Below, piece by piece: positions 57,086 through 64,000 of a DNA stretch of 64,000 nucleotides. Origin of the DNA: JBELHO01 sp042091375 (GTDB taxonomy: Bacteria > Pseudomonadota > Gammaproteobacteria > Enterobacterales > Alteromonadaceae); the NCBI GenBank assembly GCA_042091375.1, contig JBELHO010000011.1:20525-84524 (forward strand), written 5' to 3'. How positions within the stretch are numbered: the stretch's first letter is position 1; every line of letters begins with the position of its first letter. The position numbers and the translations under genes are program-made. Below the pieces are notes generated by a model. That model was not told where the DNA came from. It ran no database searches and saw only the letters and a program-made list of their open reading frames with translations.

Positions 57086-57213
57086 GAGGTCTTCATAAAT
57101 AGCTTAGGTACCTTTATTTTAACTGATCGCGAGGCTGAAACAGAGAAATATTTTTAATCTGATTAAATTAAGTGCTACTCTTAATTCAAACTCATCAGAC
57201 CAGATAGCTTTGT

Positions 57214-57669
57214 ATGCAACAAACCAAACTTCTCGAGGAAATTGCGCAATTTTGGACTAAGGATATGCCTTTCAATCAATTACTCGGTTTAGAAATCACC
57301 AAGTTTAACAGCCAACAATCAGAAATTCGCTTCCAGTGGCAAGATAAACTCATTGGCAATCCCATTCAAAAAATACTACACGGTGGTGTGACCGCTACTG
57401 TGCTCGATGTTGCTGGCGGGGTCGTTGCTGCGGCAAATATCATAGAACAATTAGAGTTAGTGACGGCTGAAACTATTCACCACAACTTGCGCAAATTGGG
57501 CACTATTGATTTACGCACCGATTATTTGCGCCCGGGGAGAGGTAAAGAGTTTATTGCCACGGCTAAAATCATTCGCGGAGGTAATAAAGTGGCTGTAGCT
57601 AGAATGGAACTGCACAACGAAAAAAATGACCACATAGCCTTTGGTACTGGCACTTATATGGTAGGTTAG
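57214..57669 (+). CDS. yigI: Hotdog-fold thioesterase, YigI family
   Basis: A 151-residue PaaI/YigI-like acyl-CoA thioesterase: ILHGGVTATVLDVAGG is the hotdog active-site helix, and DLRTDYLRPGRGKEF the following strand. Divergent from recQ. E. coli has pldA between recQ and yigI; it is missing here. Confidence 0.88.
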   Translation: MQQTKLLEEIAQFWTKDMPFNQLLGLEITKFNSQQSEIRFQWQDKLIGNPIQKILHGGVTATVLDVAGGVVAAANIIEQLELVTAETIHHNLRKLGTIDLRTDYLRPGRGKEFIATAKIIRGGNKVAVARMELHNEKNDHIAFGTGTYMVG

Positions 57670-57789
57670 CATTGACTTAGATTTAAATTATCGCGGTGTG
57701 TCTAGTGAGGTTGACAGGGTTTGTTAGTTTGCTGCTCACACCGAAACAACTGGGTTGATAAACAAATCATTACAATGTTTATTAAGCTT

Positions 57790-57861
57790 GCCATCACCCA
57801 TTTCATTAACGCTGCCATCAACGCTGCAGTTACACCCGCCTCATAAACCCCTGATCAACCC
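57790..57861. repeat. Weak 12-bp period repeat between yigI and rarD
   Basis: Six 12-mers, the best pair being TTCATTAACGCT (57802) and GCCATCAACGCT (57814), with GCCTCATAAACC and CCTGATCAACCC further on. The rest of the 57670-57993 gap shows no gene; I see no trace of pldA in it. Confidence 0.45.
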
Positions 57862-57993
57862 AGCCGAGGTGATCTCAAGGGCTGTGATAACGTGAAATTT
57901 TGTTGACAGCCCAAACCAACAATAGATTGCAACCACAATGAAAAGACAATTTATTCTGCTACAATATCGTTTTTCATACTTTAAGCATTCGCG

Positions 57994-58905
57994 ATGATAG
58001 ATACCGAAAAATCAACACAGCGCACTGGTGTTATCAATGCCATTAGTGCCTATCTCCTGTGGGGATTAGCACCAATTTACTTTAAATTGATCGACATGAT
58101 TTCCCCACAAGAAATCATGGTGCATCGCATTATTTGGTCATCAGCGCTATTACTAGTGATCATAATATTAAGCCAAAAATGGCAGAAATTAATAGTGATA
58201 TTGCGCCAACCAAGCACCATCGCTAAGTTGAGTATTACCGCCTTGTTTTTAGGGGTTAACTGGTTTCTATTTATTTGGGCGGTGAATAATGACCACTTAC
58301 TGGATGCCAGTCTTGGGTATTTTATTAACCCCTTATTTAGCGTCGCTTTAGGAGTGATATTTTTAGGTGAAAAATTGCGGTCATGGCAGCGTTTTGCCGT
58401 GGTTTTAGCGGTTTTTGGAGTACTGATCCAACTGATCGCGATTGGCTCATTACCTCTGATCTCACTGGGCTTGGCCGGTACTTTTGGCGTGTATGGCTTA
58501 CTGAGAAAGAAGCTACATATAGATTCCCTAATTGGTTTGTTTATTGAATCACTGATGATGCTACCCATAGCACTGTTGTATTGGCAATTTTTTATCAGTA
58601 GTGACACCAGTAACTTATTAGACAACCCAATGACACTCAATGGCTTGCTTGTTTGTGCTGGTATTGTCACCACAGCACCCTTGCTCTGCTTCACTGCCGC
58701 AGCCAAAAGACTGACCTTATCGACCGTGGGATTTTTTCAGTACATAGGCCCAAGCATCATGTTTGTGCTTGCCACCTTTTATTATCAAGAAGCACTGCTC
58801 ACTGGAAAACTCATTACTTTTATACTGATTTGGCTTGCTTTGCTTATTTACAGTGTCGATTCCATTCGTTTTCATCGTCACACCAACAAACAACTCAACA
58901 ATTAG
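57994..58905 (+). CDS. rarD: RarD, EamA-family transporter
   Basis: A 303-residue protein with ten membrane helices and the RarD signature (AISAYLLWGLAPIYFKL at the start, EIMVHRIIWS). Drug/metabolite transporter superfamily; the substrate is not established. Conserved neighbour of yigI, recQ and uvrD. Confidence 0.92.
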   Translation: MIDTEKSTQRTGVINAISAYLLWGLAPIYFKLIDMISPQEIMVHRIIWSSALLLVIIILSQKWQKLIVILRQPSTIAKLSITALFLGVNWFLFIWAVNNDHLLDASLGYFINPLFSVALGVIFLGEKLRSWQRFAVVLAVFGVLIQLIAIGSLPLISLGLAGTFGVYGLLRKKLHIDSLIGLFIESLMMLPIALLYWQFFISSDTSNLLDNPMTLNGLLVCAGIVTTAPLLCFTAAAKRLTLSTVGFFQYIGPSIMFVLATFYYQEALLTGKLITFILIWLALLIYSVDSIRFHRHTNKQLNN

Positions 58906-58983
58906 GCCTTATTGAGTTGTGCCATTGGTTGCTATTACAAATGGTTTTACTGATATTATCCTGCTGGCTTTAATCAATGATCA

Positions 58984-60237
58984 TTATTCAGTTTCGCCGG
59001 CACTGACAATCTGATTGCGGCCATTCTCTTTGGCGCAATAAAGCGCTTGGTCAGCATCACTCATTTGTTTAGCGAGGGATGTTGACGCAGAGAAATTCAA
59101 GCCGATACTAATAGTAAATGCGATGTGATGTTGTTCAAAGTTAATTTGCGATACAGAAACATCGCGCCGTAAATCATCAAATTTATTATAGAGCTGATCA
59201 TTATCGATACCCGGCATTAATATCGCGAACTCTTCACCGCCTAAACGAGCTAATAAACCATTGCCAAAGTGCTTGCGCATATACAGAGCTAATACTTTAA
59301 GAATGTGATCGCCAGCATCGTGCCCGAAGTTATCATTGACCTTTTTAAAATAATCAATATCTAACATCGCCAAGCAATAGGGAACATCGCCTTTAAGATA
59401 ATTGGCTATTCGCTGTTCAGCTTGTTCAAAAAACGATCTTCTATTGGGTAACTCAGTTAAATAGTCAGTATTGGCTGCTTTTTGGATCTGCTCAATGTTG
59501 TGTAAGTTATCTATGTTTTGTGTCATACGACAGTAAAATTCTTCTGGACAGAAGGGTTTGCGCAAGAAGTCATCGGCACCATTTTTGATAAATCGCGCTG
59601 AATGCATACCATTAGTGGCTCCAGAAATACCAATAATCGCCAATTGATCACGGTTATAACTTTTGCGTATTTCATTGGTTAGCTCGATACCATCCATTTC
59701 TGGCATCTCCAGATCCGTGATCACCATTTTGATGTTTTTATGTTTTTTGAGGATATCTAGTGCTTTTTTTCCGTTATCCGCATCATAAACACTAAAATTT
59801 CTGCGCTTCAATAACTCGACCACGTGATTGCGTGCAGATAAAGAATCATCAACAACCAAGATGCCATCAGCACTGTTGGTGATCTGCCAGTGCAATACCC
59901 TTTTTAAATACATAAACGCTTGACTATTTTCTTTGGGAATATAATCAATGACCGGCAGAGACAAGATTTTTTGGCGTGTCACTTCATCCATCTTACCTGT
60001 CATCACCACACTGGCAATGCCCCGTGATAACACATAAGCTATCGCTTCACCATCGGGCGCATCGGGTAACGCATAATCAATGGTGGCGGCAAAAAAATCG
60101 GTATTGCCCTGTAATAAAGATTCAACTTCAGCTAAATTGCTCGCAACCGTTACTTCATAGTTTAATGCTTGGCCAATTTTTGTAATAACAGCTGCAATTG
60201 CTTTACTGTCTTCAACCACCAATAATTTTTTTAACAT
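58984..60237 (-). CDS. Diguanylate cyclase with two receivers (REC-REC-GGDEF)
   Basis: A 417-residue PleD-like protein. The first receiver has Asp10 and Asp54 but an odd TIDYALPDAPDG motif with two inserted residues; the second has Asp130-Asp131, Asp175 in VITDLEMPEMDG and Lys in LRKPF. The GGDEF domain carries MLDIDYFKKVNDNFGH and GGEEF at 333-337, so it should be active. No RxxD inhibitory site. It ends 13 nt before uvrD's stop on the same strand side and may share its transcript. Confidence 0.92.
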   Translation of the reverse strand: MLKKLLVVEDSKAIAAVITKIGQALNYEVTVASNLAEVESLLQGNTDFFAATIDYALPDAPDGEAIAYVLSRGIASVVMTGKMDEVTRQKILSLPVIDYIPKENSQAFMYLKRVLHWQITNSADGILVVDDSLSARNHVVELLKRRNFSVYDADNGKKALDILKKHKNIKMVITDLEMPEMDGIELTNEIRKSYNRDQLAIIGISGATNGMHSARFIKNGADDFLRKPFCPEEFYCRMTQNIDNLHNIEQIQKAANTDYLTELPNRRSFFEQAEQRIANYLKGDVPYCLAMLDIDYFKKVNDNFGHDAGDHILKVLALYMRKHFGNGLLARLGGEEFAILMPGIDNDQLYNKFDDLRRDVSVSQINFEQHHIAFTISIGLNFSASTSLAKQMSDADQALYCAKENGRNQIVSAGETE

Positions 60238-60250
60238 AACACCCTACTTT

Positions 60251-62440
60251 TTATAACGCCTGCAAGTTTGCATAGGCTACAACTAACCATTTACATCCTA
60301 CATCGGCAAAATTGACTTGTATACGACTTTGCGCACCGCTGCCTTCAAAATTTAACACCACCCCTTCGCCAAATTTTTGATGCACAACCGATTGACCTAA
60401 ACTAAAACCAGTTTTTTCGAATGTTTCCATCGTAATAGTCGCTGAAAATCGGCCAGTGGTTGCCGGTCGTGACACTTGATTTTGCAAACGAATTTCGTCA
60501 ATACATTCATCTGGTAACTCGCGCAAGAATCGACTGGCTTGGTGATACTTTTCCTGACCGTATAAACGACGACTTTCAGCATGGCATAAATACAACTTCT
60601 GCATTGCCCGAGTCATACCAACATAGCACAACCTGCGCTCTTCCTCTAAACGGCCCACTTCCTCGACGGATTGTTGCGACGGAAACATCCCTTCTTCTAA
60701 TCCGGCGATAAATACCAGAGAAAACTCTAAGCCTTTGGCTGAGTGCATGGTCATTAATTGCACTGCCGGTTCGTGTTGATCAGCTTGAGACTCTCCTGAC
60801 TCTAACGCCGCATGAGTCAGAAATCCGGTTAATTTTGTTTGTTCATCCTCTAATTCAGGTTCCATTTCAAAGGTTTGGCAGGCAGTGATCAATTCATTGA
60901 GGTTTTCTACTCTGGCTTCGCCACGCTCGCCTTTTTCCGCCTGATACATAGCTTTTAAACCACTGTGCTGGATAATAAAGTTAGCTTGTTGATCTAAGTC
61001 TAAATTGGCTGAATCATCTTCGAGTTGGTCAATAATATTGATAAATTGCCTAATAACTTTTGCACTTCGGCCTTTGAGTTCGTCATTCTTTAACATGGTT
61101 TGGCAAGTTTGCCACATGGTTAATTGCAAACTCTTAGCCGCATCTCTGACCAACATCAATGTTTGGTTACCAATACCTCGAGTCGGCGTATTAATGATCC
61201 GCTCAAATGCCGCGTCATCATCCCTATTATTAATTAAGCGCATGTAAGCCAAAGCGTCTTTGATTTCTTGCCGTTCGAAAAAGCGCACTCCGCCATAAAT
61301 TCGGTAGGGCAATTGCGCTTGAATTAACGCCTCTTCTAACAGTCGGGATTGGGCATTACTTCGATATAAAATAGCAATGTCATCTAAGCTTTTCGGTTGC
61401 AGATCTGATTTCTCATCAACCCAAGCTTGAATTCGTCCGGCAATAAACCGCGCTTCATCAATTTCGTTAAAGGCAGTATAAATAGCGATTTTTTCACCGG
61501 CATCGTCTTGTGTCCAAAGTTCCTTGCCTAGACGATTATTATTGTTGGCAATCAGCTTATTGGCGGCTTTTAAAATATTGGCGGTAGAGCGATAGTTTTG
61601 CTCTAACCTAATGGTTTCGACCTGCGGAAAATCTTTGCTAAAACGTTGGATATTCTCTATTTTTGCACCACGCCAACCATAAATGGATTGATCATCATCA
61701 CCGACAATCATCACTTTACCTTGCTCTTTACCAAGTAAACTCAACCATGCATATTGCACCGCGTTAGTATCTTGGAATTCATCGACTAACACATGGGAAA
61801 AGCGTTGTTGATAATGGTTCAATAATACCGGGTTGTTGAGCCAAAGTTCATGAGCACGCAACAGTAATTCGGCAAAATCAACCAAGCCAGCGCGGTCACA
61901 TGCCTCTTGGTATGCCTGATAGACTTTAACAAAGGTTTGTTCGGTTTGATCGTCATAACTTTCGATGTGTTGAGGCCGTAGACCTTCATCTTTTTTACCA
62001 TTGATGTACCACTGCATTTGTTTCGGTGGCCAGCGCTTTTCATCGAGAGCAAGGGCACGTACCACCCTCTTAATTAAACGCAGCTGATCATCAGAGTCTA
62101 ACACTTGGAAACTCTGCGGTAGGTTAGCCTCTTGAAAGTGCATGCGTAACAAGCGGTGAGCTAAGCCATGAAAAGTCCCCACCCACATGCCATGCACATT
62201 GCCGCCCACGGTTTGCTCAACTCGACTGCGCATTTCCGCCGCCGCTTTATTGGTAAAAGTCACGGCTAAAATACTGTGGGCAGAGAAGTTTTCAACCTTC
62301 ATTAGCCAAGCAATGCGCTGCACTAACACGCGGGTTTTACCACTGCCAGCCCCAGCTAATACCAGCATATTTTGCAATGGCGCAGCAACAACGTCGCGTT
62401 GCTTATCATTAAGGGAGTCTAATAATTCGGAAACATCCAT
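60251..62440 (-). CDS. uvrD: DNA helicase II UvrD
   Basis: A 729-residue SF1A helicase used in mismatch and nucleotide-excision repair. AGAGSGKT, VDEFQDTN, GDDDQSIYGWRGA, QNYRS, LMTMHSAKGLEF and YVGMTRAM are in place, and the C-terminal Tudor-like part (GQSVVHQKFGEGVVL) that separates UvrD from Rep is present. Upstream a CTGT is followed 8 nt later by ACTT, a poor LexA box. Confidence 0.97.
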   Translation of the reverse strand: MDVSELLDSLNDKQRDVVAAPLQNMLVLAGAGSGKTRVLVQRIAWLMKVENFSAHSILAVTFTNKAAAEMRSRVEQTVGGNVHGMWVGTFHGLAHRLLRMHFQEANLPQSFQVLDSDDQLRLIKRVVRALALDEKRWPPKQMQWYINGKKDEGLRPQHIESYDDQTEQTFVKVYQAYQEACDRAGLVDFAELLLRAHELWLNNPVLLNHYQQRFSHVLVDEFQDTNAVQYAWLSLLGKEQGKVMIVGDDDQSIYGWRGAKIENIQRFSKDFPQVETIRLEQNYRSTANILKAANKLIANNNNRLGKELWTQDDAGEKIAIYTAFNEIDEARFIAGRIQAWVDEKSDLQPKSLDDIAILYRSNAQSRLLEEALIQAQLPYRIYGGVRFFERQEIKDALAYMRLINNRDDDAAFERIINTPTRGIGNQTLMLVRDAAKSLQLTMWQTCQTMLKNDELKGRSAKVIRQFINIIDQLEDDSANLDLDQQANFIIQHSGLKAMYQAEKGERGEARVENLNELITACQTFEMEPELEDEQTKLTGFLTHAALESGESQADQHEPAVQLMTMHSAKGLEFSLVFIAGLEEGMFPSQQSVEEVGRLEEERRLCYVGMTRAMQKLYLCHAESRRLYGQEKYHQASRFLRELPDECIDEIRLQNQVSRPATTGRFSATITMETFEKTGFSLGQSVVHQKFGEGVVLNFEGSGAQSRIQVNFADVGCKWLVVAYANLQAL

Positions 62441-62686
62441 AAAAAGTAAATATCAACAGTGATCAATGGCTAGAGTATAACAAGCCTTGAAACCAACAAC
62501 AGCAGATAATCATACAAAGCCACTAATATAAATTGCTCAACAGGTTAACTGGAGGTTTGTGACCATCGCCTCGGCATCAGTGTTGTTTAATGTCGCTATC
62601 ACTAGTGCAATAGTGACGGGGAAGTTTTGCCAACTGACTTACATGACTTTGGGTTCTGTTGTTAATATTCCCATTGACGCCCATAA
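62441..62686. other. Non-coding gap upstream of the serine protease operators
   Basis: About 250 nt between uvrD (minus) and the twin operators; no gene or repeat recognised. Confidence 0.5.
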
Positions 62687-62726
62687 ATTACAGTTGTAAT
62701 ATCTACATTAACATTACAACTGTAAT
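62687..62726. promoter_or_regulatory. Twin TACA-N2-TGTA operators before the serine protease
   Basis: ATTACAGTTGTAAT (62687-62700) and ATTACAACTGTAAT (62713-62726) are exact reverse complements of each other; each also holds the palindrome ATTACA-N2-TGTAAT. Centres are 26 bp apart. This is the site shape of BlaI/MecI/CopY repressors. They end 66 nt before the protease ATG. Confidence 0.75.
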
Positions 62727-62792
62727 CTTTAAAAATTTTTAATTTTACATCTTTAGCAAGCAATATTCAGCAAGCATTATTTAGGATAATTC

Positions 62793-63629
62793 ATGAAAGT
62801 ATTTATGAGCTGTTTGGTTCTTGTCTTTTCTAGTTTTAGCGCAACGGCAATTGTTATTCGCCATGATGTAGATGATCAAAGGTATCTGGCCAAAGGCTCT
62901 AAATTTTTGCCGTTGGCCACTCTCTATGTTGACGGTGCCCATGGCACCTTGATCCAACCGAATTGGATAGTCACTGCCGCTCACGCAACGTTCTGTATTA
63001 GTTCAGGCAGTTATATTCAATTGAAGAACCGTCTCCATGAAGTTGAAAGTGTATTTGTTCACAAAGGCTATCAGCCTGGTAAAAGCCATGACATTGCACT
63101 GATCAAATTAGTGAATGCAATAGACAATATAAAACCCGCGATCCTTTATGAACAAACCGACGAGGTTGGCATCAAAGCTTGGTTTATAGGTATTGGCGGC
63201 ACTGGCAATGGGTTGACCGGACAAACAATTGATAATGTTGACAATGGCGGTATTTTACGAAAAGCTCAAAATGGAGTCGATGACGCAAAAGGCCCCTTGT
63301 TGAAATTCACCTTTGATAAAGGTGACGCTGCATTGCCATTAGAAGGCGTGTCTGGCGGAGGTGACAGCGGTGGACCAGCTTACTTTACTCGTGGCAATAC
63401 ACACTACTTACTTGGGATCAGCTCTAGAGTTGAAGGCCAAGGTATCGGAAGGTACGGTGTCATGGAAGTGTACTCACGGATCTCATTTTTCAGATCTTGG
63501 ATTGAACAAATCATCACTTCTGGATCAGAACAAAGACAACTATTGGCACTTCCTAAACTTTCAAAACTTCCCTCTGGATTGACTGAACAAATATTACCTG
63601 AGGTGTGCTCTGATATTGGTTTACAATAA
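62793..63629 (+). CDS. Secreted trypsin-like serine protease
   Basis: A 278-residue S1-family protease with a signal peptide (about 1-19). Catalytic triad: His64 in TAAHAT, Asp100 in HDIALIKL, Ser192 in GGGDSGGPAY. The tail past residue 250 is short and has no known anchor. GGA lies before the ATG. Two BlaI/CopY-type palindromes lie upstream, so it is probably repressed by a regulator not in this window. Confidence 0.9.
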   Translation: MKVFMSCLVLVFSSFSATAIVIRHDVDDQRYLAKGSKFLPLATLYVDGAHGTLIQPNWIVTAAHATFCISSGSYIQLKNRLHEVESVFVHKGYQPGKSHDIALIKLVNAIDNIKPAILYEQTDEVGIKAWFIGIGGTGNGLTGQTIDNVDNGGILRKAQNGVDDAKGPLLKFTFDKGDAALPLEGVSGGGDSGGPAYFTRGNTHYLLGISSRVEGQGIGRYGVMEVYSRISFFRSWIEQIITSGSEQRQLLALPKLSKLPSGLTEQILPEVCSDIGLQ

Positions 63630-63719
63630 AATGCAGCACAACATTACTGACGGCAACCTATTTAATCACCTTCTGTGTTCCCACAATTATTACCGCTTTT
63701 AAATCAATAGATTATGAAG

Positions 63720-63998
63720 TCATTTTTTAATCCGGCTTTCATCTTGATCTTCATCAGCTAACAATGAAGTGAGCACTTTTTCGAAAGAATTAAATATAAG
63801 TGGATTTAACGTAGTGATAATACCAAACAAAATTAATAAATTATAATAGTTGACATCAAAAGGCGATTCGCCCGCCTTTAACAAATATACATTTGCTAAA
63901 TAGATTGCTAAATAAATAGATAAGAATAATAACGTAATCGTTATGGTTATTTTTTTCTGGCATTTTTGCATTGCCTCTTTAATTTTTTGTGCTTTCAT
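63720..63998 (-). CDS. Small two-helix membrane protein of unknown function
   Basis: A 92-residue frame with a Lys-rich start, hydrophobic helices at about 16-40 and 51-70, and an acidic tail. I do not recognise it. The ATG at 63998 is 2 nt from the window end, so a longer N-terminus cannot be excluded. Confidence 0.5.
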   Translation of the reverse strand: MKAQKIKEAMQKCQKKITITITLLFLSIYLAIYLANVYLLKAGESPFDVNYYNLLILFGIITTLNPLIFNSFEKVLTSLLADEDQDESRIKK

Positions 63999-64000
63999 TT

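Noticed and set aside
58077..58706. 209-codon minus-strand frame
   Set aside because: Lies wholly within rarD in antisense; the rarD frame explains the sequence.
62441..62465. LexA (SOS) box before uvrD
   Set aside because: CTGT is followed by ACTT in place of ACAG, too weak to call.

Overview
The window is a dense 64 kb piece of a gammaproteobacterial chromosome, most likely Alteromonadales and probably Colwelliaceae-like. That placement is an inference from three things: gene order (gmk-rpoZ-spoT-ridA-trmH-recG; ubiE-ubiJ-ubiB; comM beside ilvGMEDA; ilvY-ilvC; recQ-yigI-rarD-uvrD), the low-GC codon use, and the many TonB, GGDEF and EAL-free c-di-GMP genes. No rRNA or tRNA gene, insertion sequence, prophage or CRISPR array was found. 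A run of 100 N at 26275-26374 shows this is a scaffold from a draft assembly.

Layout: 1-716 holds a bacterioferritin pair. 758-5225 (minus) is a probable operon of a TonB-dependent receptor, a polytopic membrane protein of unknown function and a HAD phosphatase. 5521-13177 holds a 2239-residue hybrid sensor kinase followed 4 nt later by a REC-GGDEF response regulator. 13253-19860 is the gmk/rpoZ/spoT/ridA/trmH/recG stringent-response and repair group. 19943-25966 holds ubiE-ubiJ-ubiB, a lone receiver, rep (minus) and ubiK. 26466-31000 holds an SPFH protein, a secreted zinc protease, an alkaline phosphatase lipoprotein and a small membrane protein. 31179-42300 is the branched-chain amino acid region: ilvL-ilvG-ilvM-ilvE-ilvD-ilvA on the minus strand with a readable attenuator, then comM, ilvY and ilvC. 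42382-50155 holds a TPR-GGDEF protein, proBA, an acyltransferase, a mechanosensitive channel and tesB. 50445-50575 is a promoter plus a GEMM-I c-di-GMP riboswitch with no gene behind it on its own strand. 50661-62440 holds a DUF885 lipoprotein, a degenerate GGDEF protein, DUF523/DUF3630 genes, a cytochrome c, recQ, yigI, rarD, a REC-REC-GGDEF protein and uvrD. The end holds a trypsin-like protease preceded by twin operator palindromes and a small membrane protein cut close to the window edge.

Regulatory content is the most informative part. The ilv operon has an unannotated 24-residue leader peptide rich in Ile, Leu and Val, with a terminator and a competing antiterminator. The ilvY-ilvC gap carries an inverted repeat of LysR type. 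A c-di-GMP aptamer stands alone, antisense to the 3' side of a peptidase gene, and four GGDEF proteins lie in the same window; all four lack the RxxD inhibitory site. A pair of TACA-N2-TGTA palindromes stands before the secreted serine protease.

Several non-coding gaps are built from decayed short tandem repeats with a fixed period of 12 or 14 bp. The longest 14-bp array runs into and out of the assembly gap and probably caused it.
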